Counted from the first letter of the stretch, positions 27,049 to 36,533 are shown. The stretch: DNA of 64,000 nucleotides from Planococcus versutus (GCF_001186155.3 NZ_CP016540.2:2706001-2770000); one strand, 5' to 3'. Notes: generated by a model from the letters alone, not told the origin. Numbers and translations: made by a program.

Positions 27049-28502
27049 CAATAAGTCGTTAACTTAAACAGTTTTTGAAAGCCATAAATTCCACGTTGCC
27101 AAAAGTTGAAATCATCTTGATATTCTTCGACATCGAGTGTATAAAGCGCATCCTCGTTATTCCATAGCCGATCGAAATACTGAGTCATTTCTGTAGTTAG
27201 TTCACTGTCATTCGGCGCTTCGATGCGTAACGTGCTTTCAAGGTTGTAGTCATTGAATGCTCGTTCCGTGTAGTTTGTCGAACCGCCCATGACGATGGTT
27301 TCATCTTGTTTTTGAATCATGATAGATTTGGTGTGGAACTGACCAACAACTGCATTGTACCAACGCACTTCTATACGATTTTCCGATTCCGCCAGCATTT
27401 CGTTTACAACAGGTCGGTTTGGTAATCCCGTTTTTTCATTTCCAAACGCATTGGCATTGGCATCTAGTATTAAACGAACAGTCACTCCACGGTTCGCTGC
27501 ATCTGTCAATGCACGCACCACACTGCTTTCTGAAATATAGAACATGGCAAGTTGAACGGTGTCGCCTTTTGCTGTTTTTTCAATATCTGAAAGTACTGCA
27601 TCTAATACTTTTCGCTCTGTTAAGTATTGAACCTCGTACTGACCTTGTTGTTCAGTTGCTTCGATTCTTGGAAAATCTGGTCCGTCTGAAAAACGAGACA
27701 CGGCTTCCTCGGCCTGCAAAACATCATTGATCACGGGTCCGCTTACTTTAAACGCCATATTGCCATGTAAACCGCTGGCATTATGCGGATTTGCGGAGCT
27801 GATGATTGCTTCTTTTTCAGTAATGACAGCTTTTCGATGGTTTGCCTTAATGTTCATCATTTTTAAATAAGACGATACAGTTAAGTCCGGTGCATCACTC
27901 GACATGCCGTTCGGCACCCATCCTTGTCCCCCTGCATCAAACCACTGGAAAACCACACGATAAAGTCCAGAATAAAGCGGTGTTGAATCACGCAATTTAT
28001 CGAGGTCAGTAATAATTACTTCGACTCCCTCATCTTCTAATGTGCTTAAAAACTGGCTCTCATAAGAACCATATCCACTATTTAACGGGTCGGTTATAAA
28101 ATAAATTGGAAAGTCTGGATTTTCTGCTTTTTTATCCAGTAGATGATCAGTTAAAGTCTCTGCTACTGCTGGAAAGTCTATTTTTTCATCATTATAATTA
28201 TCAAATAGAAAAAGGTCGATGACGATAAATTCTTCAGCTTGGTCAATCATGTCATAGATTTCATTGAATATTCGCAGCTCACTTTCTGTTTTTCTTCCTT
28301 CTTTGTCTTGAGCATAAGACAAGTCATAAATCATTTCCACACTATCTACTCGGTGGAGCTCGCCGGCACTTGAAATTCCTTCAGGCAAAGGCTTGAATGT
28401 TTGCCAGACGATGACTGCAATATACAGAAATGCAAGAATTCCCATACTGCCCATCACAATTCGTTTTCTTTTGCTCCATTGTCGTAACTTTCTTTTTTTC
28501 AT
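27048..28502 (-). CDS. Membrane-anchored phospholipase D-like protein
   Basis: A 484-residue protein with an N-terminal basic segment and one anchor helix (about 16-34); the rest faces outside or inside the membrane surface. It carries two PLD-like half-sites, HRKAVITE (near residue 218) and HTKSIMIQ (near 390), each followed by a GG/SAN-S-N-type loop (SSANPHN, GGSTNYTERAF). In canonical HxKx4D motifs the last residue is Asp; here it is Glu and Gln. Cardiolipin synthases and PLD nucleases share the fold, but the substitutions make the activity uncertain. It lies downstream of the ECF sigma gene, separated by a terminator. Confidence 0.75.
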   Translation of the reverse strand: MKKRKLRQWSKRKRIVMGSMGILAFLYIAVIVWQTFKPLPEGISSAGELHRVDSVEMIYDLSYAQDKEGRKTESELRIFNEIYDMIDQAEEFIVIDLFLFDNYNDEKIDFPAVAETLTDHLLDKKAENPDFPIYFITDPLNSGYGSYESQFLSTLEDEGVEVIITDLDKLRDSTPLYSGLYRVVFQWFDAGGQGWVPNGMSSDAPDLTVSSYLKMMNIKANHRKAVITEKEAIISSANPHNASGLHGNMAFKVSGPVINDVLQAEEAVSRFSDGPDFPRIEATEQQGQYEVQYLTERKVLDAVLSDIEKTAKGDTVQLAMFYISESSVVRALTDAANRGVTVRLILDANANAFGNEKTGLPNRPVVNEMLAESENRIEVRWYNAVVGQFHTKSIMIQKQDETIVMGGSTNYTERAFNDYNLESTLRIEAPNDSELTTEMTQYFDRLWNNEDALYTLDVEEYQDDFNFWQRGIYGFQKLFKLTTY

Positions 28503-28562
28503 AAATTTCCCACCTCTAATCTATTATAACCAGTAAGCAGGAAAAACTCTCACTCATTTTCA

Positions 28563-28593
28563 TAAAAAAAACAACCGAAAACTCGGTTGTTTT
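28563..28593 (-). terminator. Terminator after the ECF sigma gene
   Basis: On the minus strand AAACAACCGA pairs with TCGGTTGTTT around a four-base loop, followed by T residues. It overlaps the sigma-gene stop. Confidence 0.8.
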
Positions 28594-29128
28594 AAATCGC
28601 TACTACGTATTCACGCGTTCGGTCATCGTCCATTAACATATCCTTCAAACGTTGTTTGCCTCGGAACAATCGAGATTTCACAGTACCAATAGACACTTTC
28701 ATCACATCCGCAATTTCAATTAATGAATATTGGTGTACATAGAAATACAAGATTGTTGTGCGGTAAATCGCATCCAGCTCTGAAATTTTATGACGAATCA
28801 TTGTAGACACGTCTTGTTTTTCCAGAAGTTCAGCTATGCTTGTTGAGTCTGAAGCGATCAAATCAAGCAAAGATACATCTAAACCTTCAGGCTGTTGAAT
28901 CATATGCTTGCTGCGTCGCACGTTTTTGCGGTAACGATCACGGAATGTATTCATACAGATGGTCGTCAGCCATGCTTTTACATGATCTACTTCAGCAATA
29001 GAAGATTCGTAGCGGACTACTTTTAACCAAACTTCTTGCATCAAATCTTCGGCTTCGGCTTTATTGCGTGTCAGTTTTAAACATAAATGATAAATGTATC
29101 GATTGTATTCTGTATATAAATTTTCCAT
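28592..29128 (-). CDS. ECF-type sigma factor
   Basis: A 178-residue group 4 sigma factor. Region 2 (about 1-70) contains KAEAEDLMQEVWLKV, which binds core polymerase and the -10 element. Region 4 (about 115-165) has the helix-turn-helix YSLIEIADVMKVSIGTVKSRLFRGKQRL for -35 recognition. The start at 29128 follows GGGGG at proper spacing; an ATG 21 nt upstream overlaps that site. No anti-sigma gene follows: a terminator sits directly after the stop. The signal controlling it is therefore not visible. Confidence 0.8.
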   Translation of the reverse strand: MENLYTEYNRYIYHLCLKLTRNKAEAEDLMQEVWLKVVRYESSIAEVDHVKAWLTTICMNTFRDRYRKNVRRSKHMIQQPEGLDVSLLDLIASDSTSIAELLEKQDVSTMIRHKISELDAIYRTTILYFYVHQYSLIEIADVMKVSIGTVKSRLFRGKQRLKDMLMDDDRTREYVVAI

Positions 29129-29320
29129 GATCGTGCCCCCGTCTGTCATATTTGTCGAGCGAAGCTTTTGTTGCTTCCGCTTTCTCTTATAACCTTATAT
29201 TGACGGAGTTTTACCTTTCGCTCTATCGGTTCTACTTTCATTCTCCTTACAATTGTGTAATAAAGGGAACTTTTTTTGCGACTAAAAAATCCCTATCCCT
29301 AGACAGGGAAAGAGAGTTTT

Positions 29321-30571
29321 CTAGGCTAGCACTTCTTGCTCTTTTTTATCTTTTTTCGTAATTGTTAAACGGACGATCCGATTTCTGTCCATTTCATTGA
29401 TTTCCACGTGAAGGTTTTCGTATGTGAACTGCTCGCCTTCTTCTGGCACATGCCCTAGCTGTTGCATGACAAAACCAGCGATGGTATCGTGATCGTTTGG
29501 TACTTCCACTTGGAACATATCGTTCACATCTTCAATTTCAAGACGACCATGACACGATAAAACGTCATCTGTCATATCAAAAACCAATTCATCATCATCT
29601 TCATCTGTTTCATCTTCAATATCTTGACCAATCATTTCTTCAATAATGTCTTCATGTGTCACAATGCCTAGTGTTCCACCGTATTCGTCTAAAATAACTG
29701 CCATGTGTTTTTTCTTCGACATCATCATTTTAAAGACAGTTTCTACACTAACCGATTGAACAACAAACAACGGATTATCATCCATCAGTTCTTCTAACGT
29801 CAAATTTGGATTCATCGACCATTCAATTAATTTTTTTGCATAAAATAATCCAACTACATTATCCATGCTTTCTTCATACACGGGATAACGCGTATAAGAC
29901 GAATCTAAGATCAAATCGCGAACTTCTTCATAGCTTGAGTCAATAGCAATTCCCACAGTATCGGTTCGATGCGTTGACATAACATCTGACACGTCTTTGT
30001 GAGGAAAATCGAGAACGCCTTTAATCCGCTCAGACTCATCTTCTTCAAACGTACCTTCTGTAGACGCAATGTCAACCATCGTACGCAATTCCTCTTTTGT
30101 CATAGTTGCTTCTTTTACAGTGCCTTTTGAAATGATGCGAATGAAAATATTCGTGAATTGCGCTAGCAACCAAGTAAGTGGCATTAAAAAAACCACCATA
30201 ATACTGATTACAGGAAACACCATATAAGCGACTTTATCAGCAAACGTAGCTGAAATTGTTTTTGGCAATACTTCACCGAAAATAATAAGGATCACAGTTA
30301 AAATGGCCGTCGCAACTCCGACTTCCCAGCCTCTTGTAATCGCGATGGTTGTTACCAATGTTGGCAGCATGATGTTCGCGATATTATTACCAATTAAAAT
30401 AGTCGTAATCATTCGGTCCGGCTTCGCAATTAGTTTCTGCAGTTTTTGTGACTTTGCATCTCCCTGCTCTGCGCGAAGATGGACCTTCATCCTATTTATT
30501 GCAGTTAATGCCGTTTCGCTTCCTGATAAGAAAAACGACATAAACAAAAAGATAACTAATGCTATAAACAA
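29321..30571 (-). CDS. CNNM/CorC-type hemolysin-family membrane protein
   Basis: A protein of about 416 residues. It starts with a DUF21/CNNM membrane domain of four helices (SGSETALTAINRMK near residue 20, LPTLVTTIAI, GEVLPKTISA). Two CBS domains follow (about 200-320), then a C-terminal CorC_HlyC domain (SCHGRLEIEDVNDMF). Family members are implicated in Mg2+ efflux. The best start is TTG at 30571, 8 nt after GGAGG; the GTG at 30598 has no ribosome site. It is monocistronic, with an imperfect hairpin about 30 nt downstream. Confidence 0.8.
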   Translation of the reverse strand: MFIALVIFLFMSFFLSGSETALTAINRMKVHLRAEQGDAKSQKLQKLIAKPDRMITTILIGNNIANIMLPTLVTTIAITRGWEVGVATAILTVILIIFGEVLPKTISATFADKVAYMVFPVISIMVVFLMPLTWLLAQFTNIFIRIISKGTVKEATMTKEELRTMVDIASTEGTFEEDESERIKGVLDFPHKDVSDVMSTHRTDTVGIAIDSSYEEVRDLILDSSYTRYPVYEESMDNVVGLFYAKKLIEWSMNPNLTLEELMDDNPLFVVQSVSVETVFKMMMSKKKHMAVILDEYGGTLGIVTHEDIIEEMIGQDIEDETDEDDDELVFDMTDDVLSCHGRLEIEDVNDMFQVEVPNDHDTIAGFVMQQLGHVPEEGEQFTYENLHVEINEMDRNRIVRLTITKKDKKEQEVLA

Positions 30572-30674
30572 ATTTACTTCCTCCAGTGTTATGAACACAT
30601 AATTTTACGAACTCTTTCCATGTTTAACACTATACCATAGCCAATTTCCTCTTGTCGAAAACCAAAACTTGGTA

Positions 30675-30683
30675 TGTTATAAT
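30675..30683 (+). promoter_or_regulatory. Extended -10 promoter of M20 dipeptidase
   Basis: TGTTATAAT matches the extended -10 consensus TGnTATAAT, about 38 nt before the ATG at 30721. A weak TTGTCG lies 20 nt upstream. Confidence 0.5.
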
Positions 30684-30720
30684 TTTTCTATACGAAAATC
30701 TAACAAAGCGAGGGATCTTG

Positions 30721-32097
30721 ATGAATGCACAAGCAGTAGACCAATACTTTAAAGACCACCGAGAAACACATTTGGATGAGTTAAAATCATTTTTACGTAT
30801 TCCTTCTATTAGTGCGCTGTCTGAACACAAAGAAGATATGCAACAAGCTGCCGAATGGCTAATTGCTGCATTTGAACATGCAGGTTTAGAAAATGCTAAA
30901 ATTGATGCGACAGAAGGCCATCCAGTTGTTTATGCAGACTGGCTTCACGCAGAAGGCAAGCCAACTGTACTAGTATATGGTCATTACGACGTTCAACCTG
31001 TAGACCCTCTTCACTTGTGGGAGACAGCTCCTTTTGAACCGCAAGTACGCGATAACAAATTGTACGCTCGTGGCGCAAGTGACGATAAGGGACAAGTATT
31101 TATGCACGTTAAAGCAATTGAAGCTTTATTGAAATTAGAAGGCGAGTTGCCAGTTAATGTTAAATTTATCATCGAAGGTGAAGAAGAAATAGGCAGTCCG
31201 AATCTTCCGAAATATGTGGAAGAAAACCAAGACTTATTAGCGTCTGATATTATCGTCATTTCAGATACAGGGATGCAAGGTCCAGGTCGTCCAGCTGTCT
31301 GTTACGGATTGCGCGGTCTTGCAGGCATTCAAATTGATGTCAATGGCCCTAAAGGCGATTTACACTCCGGCATTTATGGAGGCGCTGTTCAAAACCCGCT
31401 TCATGCAATTGTAGAAATTTTGCAATCGTTCCGTGACCAAGAAGGATTGATTCAAGTAGAAGGTTTTTATGATGATGTACTTGAAGTTTCCGACAAAGAA
31501 CGCGAAGAGTTTGCGGCACTCCATTTTGATTTAGAGCACGAGAAAAAAGAAATTGGTATTTCTGAAGACTTTGGCGAGAAAGACTATTCGTTTGTTGAGC
31601 GCACTTGGATTCGTCCAACACTTGAAGTAAATGGCATCACGGGAGGCTTTTCAGGAGAAGGTATTAAAACCGTGTTACCTGCAGAAGCCAGCGCAAAAAT
31701 CACTTGCCGTCTAGTACCCGACCAAGACCCAGATGATATTGTAGCCAAACTCAAAGCACACGTAGAATCCCATAAACCGGCAGGCGTAACGGTTGAGATA
31801 ACTGAATTCGATAAAGGTAAACCGTTCTTAACACCTTATGACCACCCTGCGATTCAAGCAGCTGGACGTTCATACGAAAAAGTTTACGGTGTACCCACTG
31901 CCTTTACACGAATGGGTGGATCGATTCCTATTGTTGCTGCATTTGACGAAATTTTAGGTTTACCGGTTGTATTGATGGGCTTTGGACTAGCATCTGAAAA
32001 TTTCCATGCTCCTAATGAACATTTCCACCTTGAGAATTTTGATAAAGGACTTCGTGTCATTAGCGACTATCTCTTCGAAGTAGCTGAGTTAGACTAA
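30721..32097 (+). CDS. M20 family dipeptidase
   Basis: A 458-residue metallopeptidase of the carnosinase-like M20 group. Metal motif 1 is LVYGHYDVQPVDPLHLW. The bridging Asp lies in GASDDKGQ, the catalytic Glu pair in EGEEEIGSPN, and a further ligand Asp in ISDTGMQG. Typical members hydrolyse dipeptides in the cytoplasm with two zinc or manganese ions. The start at 30721 follows GCGAGGG; longer readings upstream lack a ribosome site. A strong terminator follows. Acetylornithine deacetylase or DapE functions are less likely, since no lysine or arginine genes are adjacent. Confidence 0.85.
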   Translation: MNAQAVDQYFKDHRETHLDELKSFLRIPSISALSEHKEDMQQAAEWLIAAFEHAGLENAKIDATEGHPVVYADWLHAEGKPTVLVYGHYDVQPVDPLHLWETAPFEPQVRDNKLYARGASDDKGQVFMHVKAIEALLKLEGELPVNVKFIIEGEEEIGSPNLPKYVEENQDLLASDIIVISDTGMQGPGRPAVCYGLRGLAGIQIDVNGPKGDLHSGIYGGAVQNPLHAIVEILQSFRDQEGLIQVEGFYDDVLEVSDKEREEFAALHFDLEHEKKEIGISEDFGEKDYSFVERTWIRPTLEVNGITGGFSGEGIKTVLPAEASAKITCRLVPDQDPDDIVAKLKAHVESHKPAGVTVEITEFDKGKPFLTPYDHPAIQAAGRSYEKVYGVPTAFTRMGGSIPIVAAFDEILGLPVVLMGFGLASENFHAPNEHFHLENFDKGLRVISDYLFEVAELD

Positions 32098-32103
32098 TCT
32101 TTT

Positions 32104-32141
32104 TATAAAGGCCTTCCCTAAGTGCAGGGAAGGCCTTTATA
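32104..32141 (+). terminator. Terminator after M20 dipeptidase
   Basis: A 15-bp perfect stem ATAAAGGCCTTCCCT/AGGGAAGGCCTTTAT with a 6-nt loop. The downstream T run is weak. Confidence 0.75.
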
Positions 32142-32212
32142 GTTAAGTTAAAAATTTTTTCATAACCACTTTCTTGCTATTCTACTTAATCGCTTTAAAT
32201 CGGAGGTTCGCT

Positions 32213-32773
32213 ATGATCGTTTACTGGTTAGTATCCTATGTGGTTGGTAATTTCCTCACCGCTTGGTGGATTGGCAAGTGGAAAGGTGTCGACTTGCGCC
32301 AAGAACGCAGCGGCAATCTCGGGGCCAGAAATGCGGGAGCTATTCTTGGAAAAGCAGCTTTTGTATTAACTTTTCTTGGAGACGCAGGAAAAGGGGCATT
32401 CGTGGTATGGATTGGCTTCTTTTTCGATTTCCCTATTTGGACGATTGCTGTAGCAGGTTTAGCTGTAATCTTAGGCCATCTCTTTCCTTTCTGGCTCAAC
32501 TACCGAGGTGGCAAAGGAATTGCGGCTTTTGTCGGTGTGACATTTTGTTTAACACCCGACCTCTTTCTCGCAATGTTTATTTTATTTGTTGCTTTTTATC
32601 CTTGGTTTAAAAGTGCCACATTGTGCATGCTCGCAAGTTTTGCTGGCTTTGTTGCCATGACGGTTATTCTTCAAGTATGGATTGTTGTTTGGCCATTAAT
32701 TATAGCCATTGTTATTATTGTTATTAAACACAAAACAGATATTGAAAAATCCTTTAAAAGTCGTTTCCGCTAA
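32213..32773 (+). CDS. PlsY-like glycerol-3-phosphate acyltransferase
   Basis: A 186-residue membrane protein with about five helices, starting after CGGAGG. It carries the three PlsY motifs: RSGNLGARNAG (near residue 32, usual form SGNxGATN), GDAGKG (near 60) and GHLFPFWLNYRGGKGIA (near 90). PlsY moves an acyl chain from acyl-phosphate to glycerol-3-phosphate, the first step of phospholipid synthesis. Thr-to-Arg in motif 1 and short length suggest a paralogue rather than the main PlsY. The next gene is a DegV/FakB protein, which delivers fatty acids for acyl-phosphate synthesis, so the pair may be functionally linked. Confidence 0.75.
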   Translation: MIVYWLVSYVVGNFLTAWWIGKWKGVDLRQERSGNLGARNAGAILGKAAFVLTFLGDAGKGAFVVWIGFFFDFPIWTIAVAGLAVILGHLFPFWLNYRGGKGIAAFVGVTFCLTPDLFLAMFILFVAFYPWFKSATLCMLASFAGFVAMTVILQVWIVVWPLIIAIVIIVIKHKTDIEKSFKSRFR

Positions 32774-32878
32774 TCCGTTCGTGTAAATCGTTTGTTTTAG
32801 AGCTATTGCTACCGTCCAAATATTATCCATGATATAGTTTCTGTATTCTAATTATTCTAAATAGATTGGAGTTTTTTT

Positions 32879-33736
32879 ATGAAAAAGCCAATTGCGTGGA
32901 TTATGGATACCACAGGATTTGTTACAGAAGAATTTAAAGCTCATCCAGATGTGTATATCGTTCCATTAACTATTCATTTCGGTGCAGAAGAATTTATCGA
33001 TGATGGTGTGGATTTGACGAATGATGATCTTTATAAGCGCATTAAAGAAGCGACTAGTTTACCCAAAACGTCGCAACCTTCTGCTGGAAAATTTGCAGAG
33101 CTGTATAACAAACTACAAGAACAATACGAATGTGCTATAGCCGTACATGCTTCAGCAAAGCTTAGCGGAACGATTGCATCTTCTACTGCAGGTGCTGAGA
33201 TGAGTGGGTTTAAAGTATATGCTATTGACTCATTAGCGCTCTCTTATGGTTTGTCCGGCTTAGTAGAGCGAGGATTCGAGCTCGAAGAACAAGGTCTCAA
33301 AGCAGAAGAAATTGCGCAACGATTAGAAAAAGAAACAACAAATTTTCGCAATTATATTTTAATCGGCAATTTATCACAGTTATATAAAGGTGGCCGGATG
33401 AGTGGCGCTCACTATTATTTGGGTAGTTTATTACAAATCAAACCAATCGTGCAGCTTACAGCTGACGGTGAACTAAAACCGATTGATAAAGTTCGGTCTC
33501 ATAATAAAGCCATTCAGTATTTAATTAAACATGCTCAAAAAGATCACGAAGATTATGGCGTTCGACGTTTTCAAATCATGCACGGTCACACTATGAAAGA
33601 AGCAGAAAGCTTAAAACAAGAAGTATTAAAAATAATTCCTGATGCGGATATTTTAATCGGCGACTTGAGTTCTTCACTGGCCGTTCATGCAGGAGAAGAA
33701 ACACTTGCTTTGCTGTGGCGAAAAGATGATTTGTAA
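32879..33736 (+). CDS. DegV family fatty acid-binding protein
   Basis: A 285-residue two-domain protein of the DegV/FakB family. N-terminal segments DTTGFV and LTIHFGAEEFIDDGVDL, and the conserved TSQPSAGKF, are diagnostic. FakB proteins hold a fatty acid for FakA kinase, which makes acyl-phosphate. A C-terminal half (about 160-285) contains the typical SQLYKGGRMSG and GDLSSSLAVHAG segments. It lies about 105 nt after the PlsY-like gene without an obvious terminator. Ligand specificity cannot be inferred. Confidence 0.85.
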   Translation: MKKPIAWIMDTTGFVTEEFKAHPDVYIVPLTIHFGAEEFIDDGVDLTNDDLYKRIKEATSLPKTSQPSAGKFAELYNKLQEQYECAIAVHASAKLSGTIASSTAGAEMSGFKVYAIDSLALSYGLSGLVERGFELEEQGLKAEEIAQRLEKETTNFRNYILIGNLSQLYKGGRMSGAHYYLGSLLQIKPIVQLTADGELKPIDKVRSHNKAIQYLIKHAQKDHEDYGVRRFQIMHGHTMKEAESLKQEVLKIIPDADILIGDLSSSLAVHAGEETLALLWRKDDL

Positions 33737-33870
33737 AACACTATAATGACTAAAGTCTTATGTCCTGTTTTATTTCAAAGACTTTCCGACTAGACAAGAC
33801 TTTTTCAAAAGGATATTTTTTTCGTGTTCTGCTACAATAAAAGTAGAAGAATACGGATGAGGTGGATTTA

Positions 33871-34890
33871 ATGCAACATGTAGAACGAGAGCTTACTGAA
33901 CTTGTAAAACTTTGTGATGCAAAAGGCCAATTAAATCCAAAAGCTATCGGCTATGCAAAGCAGCCTTTAGTAGAAAGTAATTTACGTGGGAATTTTATGC
34001 GTAAGAAGAAATGGAATTATTGGTGCATCTTTGGAGATGAAATTTTGTTTTCAGCAACAATTTCTCACTTGGACTATGCAACCGTCTGCTTTATCTATTT
34101 CCTAAATTATGAAACACAGCGTTTTTTTGAAAAAACCATTATTCTCCCATTTGCGCGTCATGTGAAATTGCCCGAAAATGTATTAGATCCCTGTTATTTC
34201 CGCAGCGATTTAATGACTATCGAATCAATTTACAGCCAAGGAGCAACGCACTTAACCGTTCGTGCAAAAGAATTTGACGGAGAAGATTTAGAAGCAATTC
34301 TAGTTATTTCTCACCCTACAGATTATGAATCATTAAATGTTGTTATTCCATGGAATCGGCAAACCTTTCAATTTACCGGCAAGCACACGTCACTTCCTGC
34401 AAGTGGCATGGTGAAAATTGGCAATGATCAATTTAAATTCGATAAACTAGATAGCTTTGCGGTATTGGATTACGGTCGTGGCGTTTGGCCAAGAGAATCT
34501 CATTGGAATTGGGGTATGGCTTCTCAGCGATCACTTGGGAAAGTAATCGGCTTAAATTTAGGTGGCAAATGGACCGACGGTACAGGTATGACAGAAAATG
34601 CATTTTTTGTAAACGGCAAAATGACTAAAATTCATGAAGATGTCTTGTTTCATTACGACCGGGAAGATTACAAAAAACCATGGCTTATTCATAGTAAGTT
34701 TTCTGATGACATCCGACTAACCTTTTCTCCCTTTTTTGAGAGAGAAACTAAAACCGATATGCGACTGGTTAAATCTGAAGTCCATCAACTATTTGGCTAT
34801 TATAATGGCTATGTTCGGTACACGGATGGAAAAAAACTAAAAATCACGCAGCTTCTTGGATCTATTGAAGATCATTATGCTAAATGGTAA
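33871..34890 (+). CDS. DUF2804 domain protein
   Basis: A 339-residue protein with no signal peptide or membrane helix. The start at 33871 follows GATGAGGTGG; a GTG 9 nt earlier overlaps it. The central part is beta-rich, and the conserved DYGRGVWPRESHWNWGM followed by GLNLGGKWTDGTGMTENA is the DUF2804 hallmark. This family resembles lipocalin-like hydrolases by sequence but its function is unknown. It is monocistronic, with a strong terminator. Confidence 0.8.
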   Translation: MQHVERELTELVKLCDAKGQLNPKAIGYAKQPLVESNLRGNFMRKKKWNYWCIFGDEILFSATISHLDYATVCFIYFLNYETQRFFEKTIILPFARHVKLPENVLDPCYFRSDLMTIESIYSQGATHLTVRAKEFDGEDLEAILVISHPTDYESLNVVIPWNRQTFQFTGKHTSLPASGMVKIGNDQFKFDKLDSFAVLDYGRGVWPRESHWNWGMASQRSLGKVIGLNLGGKWTDGTGMTENAFFVNGKMTKIHEDVLFHYDREDYKKPWLIHSKFSDDIRLTFSPFFERETKTDMRLVKSEVHQLFGYYNGYVRYTDGKKLKITQLLGSIEDHYAKW

Positions 34891-34893
34891 GTC

Positions 34894-34934
34894 AAAAAAG
34901 GTGTTGGAATGCGTGCATTCCAACACCTTTTTTT
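34894..34934. terminator. Terminator between DUF2804 gene and GDPD gene
   Basis: A stem AAAAAAGGTGTTGGAATG with its complement CATTCCAACACCTTTTTT around a short loop. It is usable on both strands. Confidence 0.9.
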
Positions 34935-34954
34935 AGTTTTACTAACAACTTTTT

Positions 34955-35668
34955 TCAGCTTAAATATGCCAGCATTTTTTCTGGATAATCGGTAAAAATT
35001 CCATGAACCCCAATTTTTTGTAGTTCTTCTGCGTAGCTAATATCGTTTACCGTATAGGTATAGACAATTGCACCTTTTCTTAAAGCATCTGTTGTCATTC
35101 TTCTAAAAGCAGATGGCAGCGAAACGTGAATTCGCTTTGTGCCAATAACACGTGCGTAATCATAGACGTCCACTAACACTTCAAAAGTTAGAATGGCGCT
35201 TTCTACTTTTTTACCTTGTACCACGGATTGAATGTCTTCGTGATTAAAAGAAGAAATGAGAATGCGATTGATAAATCCACGCTTTGTTGCCAAATCAATC
35301 ACTTTATCGGCCAAGCCATCGTATGGAAATACATCCGATTTTAACTCAATATTAAGTCGGTGGGTTGTGTTTTCAAAAATATCGAATACTTCATCTAGTG
35401 TTGGAATTTTTTCATCGCTCCACTCTTCTGCATACCAAGAGCCACAATCAAGTTCTTTTACTTCTTTTAAAGTCATTTCTTTAATATAACCTCGACCATT
35501 GGTTGTGCGGTTGACTTTCTCGTCATGAATAACAACAATTTCGTTGTCTTTTGTTAAATGCACATCGATTTCCACACCCGTAATTGGCAATTCAGCCGCC
35601 GCACGAAATGCAGCTAATGTATTTTCAGGACATGTTCCTGAGCACCCTCTATGTGCATAAATCTTCAT
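34955..35668 (-). CDS. Glycerophosphodiester phosphodiesterase
   Basis: A 237-residue cytoplasmic GDPD-family enzyme, with no signal peptide, cleaving glycerophosphodiesters to glycerol-3-phosphate and an alcohol. AHRGCSGTCPENT (near residue 5) has the catalytic His and the Glu-Asn pair. GVEIDVHLTKDNEIVVIHDE supplies metal-binding Glu/Asp and the second catalytic His; FTDYPEK closes the barrel. AGGAGGAG overlaps the kynA stop region, so it is translated from the same transcript as kynA (10-nt gap). Confidence 0.85.
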   Translation of the reverse strand: MKIYAHRGCSGTCPENTLAAFRAAAELPITGVEIDVHLTKDNEIVVIHDEKVNRTTNGRGYIKEMTLKEVKELDCGSWYAEEWSDEKIPTLDEVFDIFENTTHRLNIELKSDVFPYDGLADKVIDLATKRGFINRILISSFNHEDIQSVVQGKKVESAILTFEVLVDVYDYARVIGTKRIHVSLPSAFRRMTTDALRKGAIVYTYTVNDISYAEELQKIGVHGIFTDYPEKMLAYLS

Positions 35669-35678
35669 AATACTCCTC

Positions 35679-36533
35679 CTAAATATCTGTTCGAATTTCC
35701 CATAATTCAGGGAAAAAATATTGATCCAACACTTTCTTTAAATAATTAACGCCTGATGAGCCGCCCGTTCCTTGTTTAAATCCAATGATGCGTTCTACTG
35801 TCTTCATGTGACGGAAGCGCCATTGCTGAAGCCAATCTTCAATATCAACTAGTTTTTCAGCCAGCTGATACAATTCCCAATGGGTTTCTACATCGCGATA
35901 AACGGTCTTCCATGCCTCACGCACACTTTCATTAGATTCATAAACCATGCTAACATCTCGCTGCAAAAAATCTTCATCAATAACAAATCCACTTCTCGCC
36001 AGTTTTTGAATCGCTGCATCATACAACCCTGGTGCATTAAATGCTGTTTCAAGCTTTGCATGTAGTGGTTCATCTTTTTCATAAATTTTCAAAACATGCT
36101 TCGTTTTATAACCAAGAGCAAATTCGATCATTCGGTATTGATAAGACTGAAATCCACTCGCATTGCCTAAGTCATCACGGAACTCCATATACTCGGCCGG
36201 TGTTAATGTCGATAATACGTCCCATCCTTGAATAATTTGAGCTTGAATGCGCGATACTCTCGCTAATTGTTTAAATGCTGTTTGCAAATCGTCTTTATTG
36301 ATATGATCGATTGCCGATTGCAATTCATGCAAAATTAACTTCATCCACAATTCCGATACTTGGTGAATAATAATAAATAAGGTCTCATCGTGATGTCCAC
36401 TAACGCCATCTTGTGCTGTTAAGAGCTTATCTAAATGAAGATAATCACCATAAGTCATGCTTTCTTTAAAATCAGTACGTATGTTTTTTTCAGATGCCGC
36501 AGCGATGTTTTGGCCATTTTCATAGTTAGTCAT
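35679..36533 (-). CDS. kynA: Tryptophan 2,3-dioxygenase
   Basis: A 284-residue heme dioxygenase opening the indole ring of tryptophan to N-formylkynurenine. [32 protein letters not shown] (substrate and heme region) and the C-terminal [16 protein letters not shown] are diagnostic for TDO. The start at 36533 follows GGAGTG; an upstream in-frame ATG has no site. The kynurenine formamidase (kynB) and kynureninase (kynU) that usually accompany it are absent, and instead a GDPD gene follows. Confidence 0.9.
   Translation of the reverse strand: MTNYENGQNIAAASEKNIRTDFKESMTYGDYLHLDKLLTAQDGVSGHHDETLFIIIHQVSELWMKLILHELQSAIDHINKDDLQTAFKQLARVSRIQAQIIQGWDVLSTLTPAEYMEFRDDLGNASGFQSYQYRMIEFALGYKTKHVLKIYEKDEPLHAKLETAFNAPGLYDAAIQKLARSGFVIDEDFLQRDVSMVYESNESVREAWKTVYRDVETHWELYQLAEKLVDIEDWLQQWRFRHMKTVERIIGFKQGTGGSSGVNYLKKVLDQYFFPELWEIRTDI

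Noticed and set aside
29285..29325. Terminator after the CNNM gene
   Set aside because: The hairpin TCCCTATCCCT/AGGGAAAGAGA is imperfect; it may act but was not strong enough to list.
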